This document shows positions 33,285 to 45,117 of a stretch of DNA of 64,000 nucleotides, in pieces. The number at the start of each line of letters is the position of its first letter. Position 1 is the first letter of the stretch. The notes beneath the pieces were generated by a model that made no database searches, was not told the DNA's origin, and saw nothing but the letters and a program-made list of their open reading frames with translations. The position numbers were made by a program, and so were the translations under genes. This DNA is from Orobanche coerulescens (Eukaryota; Streptophyta; Magnoliopsida; Lamiales; Orobanchaceae): contig CM065801.1 in assembly GCA_033398695.1 (NCBI GenBank), positions 52,462,358 through 52,526,357 of the forward strand. Reading direction: 5' to 3'.

Positions 33285-34799
33285 TACCATATAATACCTC
33301 AATACCGAATACCTTCTCGTACACAATCTTCTATGTACGATTACCACAAAACATACCTCTATCCGGACTTCCTTCCGAAATGTATACCATAGACCAAGAA
33401 TATCCAAAATGACATCAACAATATCCGAATACTACAATCTTCACCCCAAAACCTTACGGGAGTATTACACGCCGTAAACCCTTCTCACAAGGTTTTAGCA
33501 GGCTAAGAACATTTTTCCACGTCTTTTCAAAATGTCAAAAAGACGATGACGGTAATATTTTTCAAATACTAAAAAAATTATTTTCCAAATACCGTCAAAA
33601 CGATCAAGGTTAAAATGCCAAAAACTCAGTTTAGGGAATCGGTTTTACCAAATAAAATTTCAGTTGGCAAAATACCAAAAATCCATTTCAAAAATACTCA
33701 CGCCGCGGATAAAAGTACAGTCCAATTTATGCATTTTCATTGAAATAAGACGAACATCAAAATACACGATTCCCAACATACTCCCTCCCAAGTAGTAATC
33801 CAAACAGAAAAAAATGAGCCACTATCAAAGGGATACGAGGATTACCTTGTATGGACGAACCACGAAGAAAGAATAATTAAACTCCATTCCAAGAATCATT
33901 AAATCATCATAGTCATCATATGGCCTCAAGAACATCAAGATCTCTATGATTCCATAATCATAATCAACATATTCAAAGCATATCATTATCTTCCTTCAAC
34001 ATAAACCTCATAGAATATGGATAACACAAGAAATCACTTCAAGAATCAACAATAGTTCCATAACCAAGCTCTAATTCCATGATTCCAAGCTCACAATCAT
34101 GTTAAAAGCGTTTAGAACACTCTTAAAAGTAAAGAGGGACGAGTTTTGGAGAGAAGTATCTCAAAGGATCGTGAGAGAAATGAAAGGCAACACTTCAATA
34201 TATAAATTGCACTCTCATTACGTCGTAAGTGTCCTTTCTTAACGTGCGTAACAACTTTAACGTCGTAATCCAATATCCATAACGTCGTAACCAACTCCTT
34301 TGTCTCATTCCGTGCGATCCATTACGTCGTAACCCATACCATAACACGTCGTAATATACGATCGACTTGCTACGGTACAATGGTTGTGTTACGTCGTAAC
34401 ACGTCTGTATAACGTACGTAAAACGTACGTTGACTCACCTGTCAACATCCTCCGCCGAAAGTGCCGAAACAGGGTCCCACCTGCCGACCAGGACTCGGTT
34501 CTGTCCGATGCCTTCGTTACGTACGTAATACCTTAGCCTTAACGTATGTAACCATGCCAATCTTACGTACGTAATCTCACCTTATTAACGTACGTAATAA
34601 TTCCATTCTTAGCCAATTTCAACAATTCCTGTCCAAAGTCATGACATACCAAATACGAGCATACGGCAAAATCAATACATATACTCAATTCAATAACATT
34701 TTCAAACGTTCACAACGTCCTCGAGCATAATTAACCATCCACGATATCCAATATATAAACGAAAAAAAAAAAATATATCCGGAAAATCGGGGTATTACA
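33285..34799 (-). repeat. D-like LTR remnant inside F interior 1
   Basis: 33285-33440 matches the middle of the D LTR (CCGTACACAATCCTCTATG region), then 33441 jumps to the D LTR start (CACCCCAAAACCTTACGGGA), ending at GGGTATTACA. Its GC-rich array is unlike that of D: TTACGTACGTAA and TTACGTCGTAAC units at about 34215-34600. Confidence 0.8.
34215..34600. repeat. TTACGTACGTAA palindrome array
   Basis: About fifteen units of TTACGTACGTAA, or the shorter TTACGTCGTAA, occur at irregular spacing. The copy in interior 2 (about 40665-41035) has some long forms where this copy has short ones, so the long palindrome is probably the original unit. Confidence 0.9.
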
Positions 34800-35310
34800 C
34801 TCTACCCCCCTTAAAAATAAGTTTCGTCATCGAAACTTACAATCATTCGTACAAACAACATTTCAACGGGAATTCAATTTCACCAAGAATTATCGAATAA
34901 TTCGAACAGTATACTTACAAGTCCGCGAAGTCGAAGATCTCCCGTGATACTAGCATGCGACTCCTAAACAAAGTCTCAACATAGTACCGATACACACCAT
35001 TATCGAAATTAGCAACTTAACAAAATCTCAAGGAAGAGTTCACGCCCGTGACCACGGCCACGATTCTTCCTACTTTCAGCCAACATTCTGAAGGGCACAT
35101 ACATGCGTAAGTATAATCCGAATCGCACATTCTCGAAGTGACCAATTTCCAAGAATACCAAGCTATAAACGAAACGATTAAGAAGAATACAAGAAGAGTG
35201 AGAGGACTTACAAGTACCGGTCGCACCGTGATGATGGCGAGTAGTGATATCGTGGGCAAATGCCGACTCAATCGACCCAAAGACCAACGGCTAGGTATCC
35301 ATAAACCTAA

Positions 35311-35321
35311 GCTCGATACCA
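35311..35321 (-). other. F primer-binding site (first)
   Basis: Minus strand TGGTATCGAGC beside LTR b, a slightly altered initiator-Met type site. The second copy at 41743-41753 is identical. Confidence 0.8.
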
Positions 35322-35325
35322 TATT

Positions 35326-37337
35326 CGTAACACCCCCAAGTTATTCGGGGTATATTACGGTAGCGTGAGCCCCGCCGAGGGACCCACAAGGCTAAACATA
35401 CGCGGAACTATACACTTGACCGACAAGGTCTACATACAATGGAAAGAAAGACGATACAAATGGTATTCAGAACCATAACCAATGAAACCATATACATCCG
35501 CACAAATCAATACCTCGGCAACACAGTAGGAACATCAAGGAAATCAAATACAATACTCGAGTATTTAAAAATCCATTCAAGACAACAACGAATGGAGGAA
35601 TCCAAGAAAATAACCAGGAGACAAAACACGAGATCAAACTTGCCCATCATCTTCATGCCGACCCGGTACCCACCGTCCGCTCTCCGGAACTGAAATACAT
35701 GAAACGTATTTCCCCATAAAGGGTTAGCGTCGAATAGCTAGTGCAAGTATAACAATATGAAACATGATACTCCTCGACAATAAAGTAAATGTAATCCGTC
35801 GATTCATCAATATCCGTCAATTCATCAATTTAAGACTAGTATTAGGAATGACTAAAATCTCAAGACGTATGTGAATGCCGTAAAAACGGTTCGTTCATAT
35901 CATACGTCGTTACATGTAGGAATGCCGTCAAAACGGTTCGTTCATTACATGCCAACATTATTTCATATGAATGCCGTAGAAACGGTTCGTTCATATCAAC
36001 CATGGAATCGCACTGCAGGCTACGAAACCCTCGAGAGGACCATAGGCCCGTCCGGAGTGGCTAGAAATAATCATACCATCAATATTTCATACTTTCAAAG
36101 TCGAGAACGTACAATCATAAATGTATACTTGCCTTAATAAACGTTACCGAAGATCCCGAAGAACACGGTTCGACCGGGAAGCTTGAACCACGAAGAAGAC
36201 AACGAACGGAAGGGTTTCGACTTGAGTTCTTCACAAGGATTTCGTCCCTAAGTCATATCAATGATAAATCAACAATCGTACGATGAATAATAATCGTACA
36301 ACGCACAAAAACCCCCCTCTTAGACCTTTTGTCGGACACCTTCAAGGCGTCGACTAATAACTCAACCGAAACGACGAATCAATACACTCCAACCGTGGAA
36401 TAATGATGGAAATGATAGAATACACCTAAATCATCATCAATCTATCACTAATCTAAATTACTACGGATTAAAAGGATGAAGTCAAGCAAAATCCCCAATT
36501 TCCAACACAAAATTCGAAGTGTTCTTGAATAATCTTTCAATAATCCGATGAATACTCCAACAAGTCCATAATCATGCGTATATCACTTCATACCCCATGA
36601 TTTTAACATCCAAAACATCATTACCCAATACAAAATCGAAATCCAAGATGTTGAAGAAATTACCTCTTGAAGATCCAAGCACTATGATTCGAAGAGCACG
36701 CGATAGATCGATGATCCGAGCTTCACAATCGAAAAGAGATGAAGAGAAATCACACACTCAAGTGATAGGTGAAGAAACATCTTCCTCTCAAACCTCCTCT
36801 CTCGTGCCCAAGTGAAGAAATGGGAAAAGTATCGGTTGAATCGCACAAAAAATGCAGATATAGGGGTAATCTGTCATGTGTGCCGCGGCTCAGTATATGT
36901 GTGCCGCGGCACAGCCCAAAATTCGCTCCCGGGGCTCGCGGTGTGCGCGGCTCAGCCTAGGTGTGCCGCGGCACCGGTACAGCGGTTTTGGCCGAATCGG
37001 AAAATGAGAGTGACTTAGCTATTTCGACCATAACTCCCTCGTCTGACTCCGATTGACTCACCGTTTGAACCATTGGAAAGCTAACTCGATGCTTTATAAT
37101 ATTGCAAAAATTCAGAATTTTGGAGTTTCCAAGAATTTACGGTGATTTAACAAAGTCGAACTCATACGTGGAAAAGTCGCTAAAGAGCACGGAATTCAAC
37201 GAACGATACCAAACGAACTCCGATGACAAAAGTGTAGAATTAATCATTCTCGGGATGACGAAACGGTCCCAAGCAAGTCGCCAAAATAGACTTCCGCCAA
37301 AATAGAAAATTTCCGGGAACAAAATTACGGTATTACA
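35326..37337 (-). repeat. F LTR b (middle)
   Basis: CGTAACACCCCC to ACGGTATTACA, 2012 bp. The first base is C rather than T. It is shorter than a and c, mostly by single-base losses (for example GTGTGCGCGGCTCAG for GTGTGCCGCGGCTCAG). It is flanked by a primer site on the left and a polypurine tract on the right, so it acted both as 5' LTR of interior 1 and 3' LTR of interior 2. Confidence 0.9.
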
Positions 37338-40300
37338 TTCTACCCTCCTTAAAAGAAGTTTCGTCCCGAAACTTAAAAGCAGTAGGAGAAGAAATATTTC
37401 GCCAGAAAAGCTCAACGAGATGCACAAGAACCAAACTTACGCCCAACGGCGAATCATCAATATAGAACACAACAATACATTACCCGAAGGTAAACCAAAC
37501 CAATGCCGAAAAGATACGAATTCACAATGCCCGAAGGCTCCAACGGAAATACCGATACATCACAATGGCTCGAAGCCGAATGCCAAAGTCAGAAATCATC
37601 ACAATACAGATCTCAAAGAAGCAAACGTGACTGTCGGGCATACCCCTCGGCGTATGAACAACCAGTCGCAAATCGTCGGACATATCTAATACAACATGGA
37701 CTACGAACGATCAATCAATAAAGCTCAAGAGGGACATCACAGTACGCCCGATCCGGAAATGTGTCTGTGCACATGTCCACCCCGTATACGGAATCCAGAA
37801 TATACATGTGACAATGTGCCTCATTAAGAACTACGTCTCGTGTGCACGGTCCAATGCGGAAATATCCACGCATGACCATCGAGTGCCTGGCTAAAAATCC
37901 TACACATAACCAATCGGCTCGCAGACATGATTCCAGATATGCCACGATACAACATGACAACGAAACTCAAGGGATAAAACATCCAATACGGATCATACGA
38001 CTCACCAAGTGAACGATGACACACGAATAATGAAAGATCGATACGACCAACGATATTCAAAACAACCATCATGGGATCAGAATTCCCTAAGGACCGATTA
38101 ATACGAGCAACGATCACAACACAACAGTTCGGGAAAATCCTCAACCTTCAACGATCACAAAATTACCGAGTTTACAAGAATAATAGTGTCTTTGCCTTGA
38201 ATCGCCAACACGACAATAATAATTCAACGGATGGGAACTATCCTCGGCGGTCCCAATTCAATACTTCGATTCTGGTAGAATGGCCAATCGATAACAATGA
38301 TACAACGGATGAGAATTTTTTTGACTTCGGATGTGAATTTTCTTTGATAATCCCTATTAAATATTTCGATTACCTTAGAGCGGTCAATCGATAATCAATG
38401 ATACGATAGAATAGAAGTCCGGTGTCTTAAACCGACCACCGAAAGCGGAGATGACAAAAGGATATATCAAACGTCCCCAATCGGTTAACGCAACATCATA
38501 GCAGTTCCAATTTGACGACAAAGATTCAACGATGTCTCGAGCGACATTAATCGCGAACAATAATAATCGATACATCGATACCATGACCGCTATCGGCAAA
38601 GAACTTTACCAACAAGTATCGTAATGCCTTGAACCGCCATTTACAACCAACAGTAACATTTGGCATAATTTTCCGACGGGCGTCGTATCAATGATCCCCT
38701 GATATCAATACAATCATAAAGAGGTCAAGTCCCGAAATGATACACACATTCGTACGCCTACACAATAACATTAGTCTCATTGATTAGTACGAGTATAAAA
38801 CTTGCCTCGATATCAATACAACGAACTGTTACCAATTCAGTCGCTTTCGTCTTACGAGTCTCGACCAAGTTAATCTACGAACCCTTCATCCTTAAGCGCA
38901 ACACAAAAGTCATAATCTATGTGCAATCTTCATATCTTTCTGTAAAACGAAGGATTGATAATCAACCGGTTCGATGACGACCAATATCAATACCACCAAA
39001 CCACGAACTCAATCGTTTCACCATATCTCGACCAATCATAGTCTGAACTGTCCAACTCAGACCCTCACGAATCCATGTCCACAATACGAGCCGAAATCCG
39101 ATGATCATATCAGCAACCAATTCGGACCAATAATAAGGGTCTAAATATTATCGGTTCCAAACTCAATTCTTAAATACGAATTGACAAGGTTCCCTTCTCG
39201 TAAATCCGTAGTTAAAATTTTCCGATGATCATCGTTAATTCTAACCATCCAATTAGTTCATGATTTTAGTTCATCATATTTTAAGGTTATCAAACACTCC
39301 AATCATTCGATTTGAATATTTGCTCCGTACGTATGGGCTTTAAAATTCAGAGATGAATAATAGTCTCATCAAGCTCATAATCACATTCGTATTTCCTATA
39401 CGAATATTATTTCCAACACATAGTTTAGCTCTAGATATGAATATTCCATATTCATATTCAAAACATCAACACTTCTTAAAAATTTTCATCACCTCGTATA
39501 ATTCAAGAGTTCTTCAAGAACATGAAATATCCGAAATCACGTTCAGAACAACATATCCGAGGTATATATCTCCATGCTACCATTTTCTTCATCATGTCAT
39601 TCATACAACCTCAAGAATCACAAATGTAACCCTTATCGTCATATGAAGAAGATCTCAATAATCATATCAACATCCGAAATCTCTTATTACGATTCCAATA
39701 AATCTCGTATAGCATTATCACATGATACCATATAATACCTCAATACCGAATACCTTCTCGTACACAATCTTCTATGTACGATTACCACAAAACATACCTC
39801 TATCCGGACTTCCTTCCGAAATGTATACCATAGACCAAGAATATCCAAAATGACATCAACAATATCCGAATACTACAATCTTCACCCCAAAACCTTACGG
39901 GAGTATTACACGCCGTAAACCCTTCTCACAAGGATTTACCAGGCTAAGCACAATTTTCCACGTCATTTCAAAAATGTCAAAAAGACTGATGACGGTAATA
40001 TTTTTCAAATACTAAAAAAAATTATTTTCCAAATACCGTCAAAACGATCAAGGTTAAAATGCCAAAAACTCAGTTTAGGGAATCGGTTTTACCAAATAAA
40101 ATTTCAGTTGGCAAAATACCAAAAATCCATTTCAAAAATACTCACGCCGCGGATAAAAGTACAGTCCAATTTATGCATTTTCATTGAAATAAGACGAACA
40201 TCAAAATACACGATTCCCAACATACTCCCTCCCAAGTAGTAATCCAAACAGAAAAAAATGAGCCACTATCAAAGGGATACGAGGATTACCTTGTATGGAC

Positions 40301-41757
40301 GAACCACGAAGAAAGAATAATTGAACTCCATTCCAAGAATCATTAAATCATCATAGTCATCATATGGCCTCAAGAACATCAAGATCTCTATGATTCCATA
40401 ATCATAATCAACATATTCAAAGCATATCATTATCTTCCTTCAACATAAACCTCATAGAATATGGATAACACAAGAAATCACTTCAAGAATCAACAATAGT
40501 TCCATAACCAAGCTCTAATTCCATGATTCCAAGCTCACAATCATGTTAAAAGCGTTTAGAACACTCTTAAAAGTAAAGAGGGACGAGTTTTGGAGAGAAG
40601 TATCTCAAAGGATCGTGAGAGAAATGAAAGGCAACACTTCAATATATAAATTGCACTCTCATTAAATGCGTAAGTGTCCTTTCTTAACGTACGTAACAAC
40701 TTTAACGTCGTAATCCAATATCCATGCGTCGTAACCAACTCACTGTCTCATTCGTGCGATCCATTACGTCGTAACCCATACCATAACACGTCGTAATATA
40801 CGGTCGACTTGCTACGGTACAATGGTTGTGTTACGTCGTAACACGTCTGTATAACGTCGTAAAGCGTCGTTGACTCACTGTCAACATCCTCCGCCGAAAG
40901 TGCGAAACGAGGTCCCACTGCCGACCGGGACTCGGTTACGTCCGATGCCTTCGTTACGTACGTAATACCTTAGCCTTAACGTACGTAACCATGCCAATCT
41001 TACGTACGTAATCTCACCTTATTAACGTACGTAATAATTCCATTCTTAGCCAATTTCAACAATTCCTGTCCAAAGTCATGACATACCAAATACGAGCATA
41101 CGGCAAAATCAATACATATACTCAATTCAATAACATTTTCAAACGTTCACAACGTCCTCGAGCATAATTAACCATCCACGATATCCAATATATAAACGAA
41201 AAAAAAAATATATCCGGAAAATCGGGGTATTACACTCTACCCCCCTTAAAAATAAGTTTCGTCCTCGAAACTTACAATCATTCGTACAAACAACATTTCA
41301 ACAGGAATTCAATTTCACCAAGAATTATCGAATAATTCGAACAAGATACTTACAAGTCCGCGAAGTCGAAGATCTCCGTGATACTAGCATGCGACTCTAC
41401 ACAAAGTCTCAACATAATCCCGATACACACCATTATCGAAATTAGCAACTTAACAAAATCTCAAGGAAGAGTTCACGCCCGTGACCACGGCCACGATTCT
41501 TCCTACTTTCAGCCAACATTCTGAAGGGCACATACATGCGTAAGTATAATCCGAATCGCACATTCTCGAAGTGACCAATTTCCAAGAATACCAAGCTATA
41601 AACGAAACGATTAAGAAGAATACAAGAAGAGTGAGAGGACTTACAAGTACCGGTCGCCTTGTGATGATGGCGAGTAGTGATCATGGGCAAATGCCGACTC
41701 AATCGACCCAAAGACCAACGGCCTAGGTATCCATAAACCTAAGCTCGATACCATATT
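37338..41757 (-). other. F interior 2: chimeric, non-coding
   Basis: It has the same structure as interior 1: polypurine tract and hairpin (37338-37378), non-coding 2.5 kb with the ACGGATGGGAA repeats near 38225-38400, the D-like LTR remnant (about 39720-41234), a second polypurine tract with hairpin (41235-41270) and a primer site at 41743-41753. Some differences from interior 1 are blocks of changed bases rather than isolated substitutions, for example near 38320-38350. Confidence 0.8.
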
Positions 41758-43784
41758 CGTAACACCCCAAGTTATTCGGGGTATATTACGGCGCCGTGAG
41801 CCCGCCGTGGGACCCACAAGGCTAAACATACGCGGAACTATACACTTGACCGACAAGGTCTACATACAATAGAAAGAAAGACGATACAAATGGTATTCAA
41901 AACCATAACCAATGAAACCATATACATCCTTTGCACAAATCAATACCTCGGCAACACAGCCGGAACATCAAGGAAAGCGAAATACAATACTCGAGTATTT
42001 AAAAATCCATTCCAAGACAACAACTGAATGGAGGAATCGAAAATAACCGAGACAAAACACGAGATCAAACTTGCCCATCATCTTCATGCCGACCGGTACC
42101 CACTGTCGCTCTCCCGGAACTGAAATACATGAAACGTATTTCCCCATAAAGGGTTAGCCGTCGAATAGCTAGTGCAAGTATAACAATATGAAACATGATA
42201 CTCCTCGACAATAAAGTAAATGTAATCCGTCAATTCATCAATATCCGTCAATTCATCAATTTAAGACTAGTATTCTAATGACTAAAATCTCAAGACGTAT
42301 GTGAATGCCGTAAAAGCGGTTCGTTCATATCATACGCCGTTACATGTAGGAATGCCGTCAAAGCGGTTCGTTCATTACATGCCAACATTATTTCATATGA
42401 ATGCCGTAGAAACGGTTCGTTCATATCAACCATGGAATCGCACTGAGAGGCTACGAAACCCTCGAGAGGACCATAGGCCCGTCCGGAGTGGCTAGAAATA
42501 ATCATACCATCAATATTTCATACTTTCAAAGTCGAGAACGTACAATCATAAATGTATACTTGCCTTAATAAACGTTACCGAAGATCCCGAAGAACACGGT
42601 TCGACCGGGAAGCTTGAACCACGAAGAAGACAACGAACGGAAGGGTTTCGACTTGATTTCTTCACAAGGATTTCGTCCCTAAGTCATATCAATGATAAAT
42701 CAACAATCGTACGATGAATAATAATCGTACAACGCACAAAAAAACCCCCCTCTTAGACCTTTTGTCGGACACCTTCAAGGCGTCGACTAATAACTCAACC
42801 GAAACGACGAATCAATACACTCCAACCGTGGAATAACGATGGAAATGATAGAATACACCTAAATCATCATCAATCTATCACTAATCTAAATTACTACGGA
42901 TTAAAAGGATGAAGTCAAGCAAAATCCCCAATTTCCAACACAAAATTCGAAGTGTTCTTGAATAATCTTTCAATAATCCGATGAATACTCCAACAAGTCC
43001 ATAATCATGCGTATATCACTTCATACCCCATGATTTTAACATCCAAAACATCATTACCCAATACAAAATCGAAATCCAAGATGTTGAAGAAATTACCTCT
43101 TGAAGATCCAAGCACTATGATTCGAAGAGCACGCGATAGATCGATGATCCGAGCTTCACAATCGAAAAGAGATGAAGAGAAATCACACACTCAAGTGATA
43201 GGTGAAGAAACATCTTCCTCTCAAACCTCCTCTCTCGTGCCCAAGTGAAGAAATGGGAAAAGTATCGGTTGAATCGCACAAAAAACGCAGATATAGGGGT
43301 AATCTGTCATGTGTGCCGCGGCTCAGTATATGTGTGCCACGGCACAGGCCCAAAATTCACTCCTAGGGCTCGGCAGTGTGCCGCGGCTCAGCCTAGGTGT
43401 GCCGCGGCACCGGGTACAGGCGGTTTTGGCCGAATCTGGAAAATGAGAGTGACTTAGCTATTTCGACCATAACTCCCTCGTCTGGACTCCGATTGACTCA
43501 CCGTTTGAACCATTGGAAAGCTAACTCGATGCTTTATAATATTGCAAAAATTCAGAATTTTTGGAGTTTCCAAGAATTTACGGTGATTTAACAAAGTCGA
43601 ACTCATACGTGGAAAAGTCGCTAAAGAGCACGGAATTCAACAGAACGATACCGAAACGAACTCGGATGACAAAAAGTGTAGAATTAATCATTCTCAGGAT
43701 GACGAAACGGTCCCAATCAAGTCGCCAAAATAGACTTCCGCCAAAAATAGAAAATTTCCGGGGAACAAAATTACGGGTATTACA
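41758..43784 (-). repeat. F LTR c (right)
   Basis: CGTAACACCCCAAG to ACGGGTATTACA, 2027 bp, followed by the GGGAA duplication. Its right half is closer to LTR a than to b (both keep CACCGGGTACAGGCGG where b has CACCGGTACAGCGG). Confidence 0.9.
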
Positions 43785-45117
43785 GGGAAAGTCCTATCAT
43801 TCTTCGCGGTCTATTTCTGTAAAGACGGATCCCTAGAATATAGGAAGCTTCTCTCAAGTCTTTCATGGAGAATGTTTTAGAAAGCCAAGCTTTCACAGTG
43901 CTGAGCATTGTTATGTTATTTCCTTAAGTAGAATATCATCCATATATAGTACTGAGAATGCAATGTTGCTCCCACTGACCTTTTTGTAAATACATGGTTC
44001 CTCTTCATTTCGTACGAAGTCAAAGTCCTTGATTGCTTCGTCAAATCGAAGGTTCCAACTCCGAGAAGCTTGCTTCAGCCTATAAATGGCTCGTTGCAGC
44101 TTACACACCTTATGAATATTAGCTTTGGACACCAAACCCTTAGGCTGTTCCATATAGATTTCCTCTTCGAGATATCCATTTAGAAAAACTATTTTGACGT
44201 CCATTTGCCATATTTCATAATCGTAATAGGCAGCAATGGCAAGCATCATGCGAATCGACTTAATCATAGCTACGAGCGAGAAGGTATCATGATAATCGAT
44301 TCTTTCACTTTGGGTATAACCCTTTGCCACAAGCCTGGCCTTATACCTTACCATCCCCATCAGTCTTTCTCTTATAGATCCATTTATTTCCAATAGTCCT
44401 CATGCCAGTTGGAAGATCTACTAGAGTCCAGACTTTATTGGTATGCATTGAGTCTATCTCAGCTTCCATTGCTTCTTTCCATTTATCGGAGTCTACATCC
44501 ACTATCGCTTGGTCATAGGTGACAGGGTCGTTTTCACTGCTATCAGGTGTGTTGTGGAGACCCAGTTCCTCAACATGTGTATAGCCATACCTTTCAGGTA
44601 AGTGAGACACCCTATCAGACCTTCGAAGTGGAGGTTGTGTTACAATAGGTTCGGTTCTTGATCCCTGATCAGATGTCTCCTTAAGACTTTCATTATGCTC
44701 TTCCAAAGAGATCTTTCTACCCGAGCCACCTTCCTGAATGAATTCATCTTAAAGGAAGTGCACTTGTAATGCCACAATGACCTTATGGTCTTTTGGCATG
44801 TAGAATAGATATCCCATCGAGTCCTTTGGGTATCCAATGAAACGTTCTTTGATGGACCTCGCTTCCAGTTTGTCCACCTTAGCCTTCTTGACATAGGCTG
44901 GACATCCCCAAATCCTTATGTGATTAAGGCTTGATTTCTTACCTTTCCACATCTCATGCGGAGTGATAGGAATAGATTTGGAAGGACATCTATTTAGGAT
45001 ATAGGCAGCGGTTAGTAAGGCATACCCCCAAAGGTAAATTGGTAAATCAGTGTAATTTAACATGGAGCGAACCATGTCCAACAAAGTCCAGTTTCTCCTT
45101 TCTGAAACACCATTTAA
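43785..45117 (-). pseudogene. X pol, middle part: end of integrase and reverse transcriptase
   Basis: Reading leftward, 45084-44749 is the integrase C-terminal region (TDLPIYLWGYALLTAAYILN, PHEMWKGKKSSLNHIRIWGC). After a TAA at the position after VHFL comes the RT start (44706-44341: RRSDRVSHLPERYGYTH, EAMEAEIDSMHTNKVWTLVD). A frameshift near 44343 precedes 44393-43911, with YKARLVAKGYTQSERIDYHD, YEIWQMDVKIVFLNGYLEEE and the catalytic YMDDILL. The RT then continues to 43785 where F is inserted. Apart from F, only two stops and one shift damage it. Confidence 0.95.

Larger units (their letters stand above)
30910..35325 (-). other. F interior 1: chimeric, non-coding
   Basis: From left to right it has a polypurine tract and hairpin AAGTTTCG-TCC-CGAAACTT (30910-30950), then about 2.3 kb without a credible gene. 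That includes decayed repeats of ACGGATGGGAATTATC and GCGGTCAATCGATAA near 31795-31970. Next come pieces of a D-like LTR in changed order (about 33285-34799), a second polypurine tract with hairpin (34800-34835) and about 500 bp similar to the interior of D. It ends at the primer site 35311-35321. ORFs here, such as 31288-31695, show no known domain. Confidence 0.8.
28875..43784 (-). mobile_element. Element F: gypsy LTR-interior-LTR-interior-LTR array, no gag-pol
   Basis: F is flanked by GGGAA (28870-28874 and 43785-43789). It contains three LTRs (28875-30909, 35326-37337, 41758-43784) and two near-identical interiors of 4416 and 4420 bp. A primer site (minus strand TGGTATCGAGC) abuts each of the two right LTRs, and a polypurine tract follows each of the two left ones. 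No gypsy protein is recognisable, so it is a large non-autonomous derivative. Unequal recombination between LTRs of two copies is the simplest origin of the array. Confidence 0.9.

Noticed and set aside
33441..34799. Independent solo LTR inserted in F
   Set aside because: There is no target duplication and the left end lacks TGTAA; flanking bases on the left belong to the middle of the same LTR type, so it is a rearranged part of the F interior.
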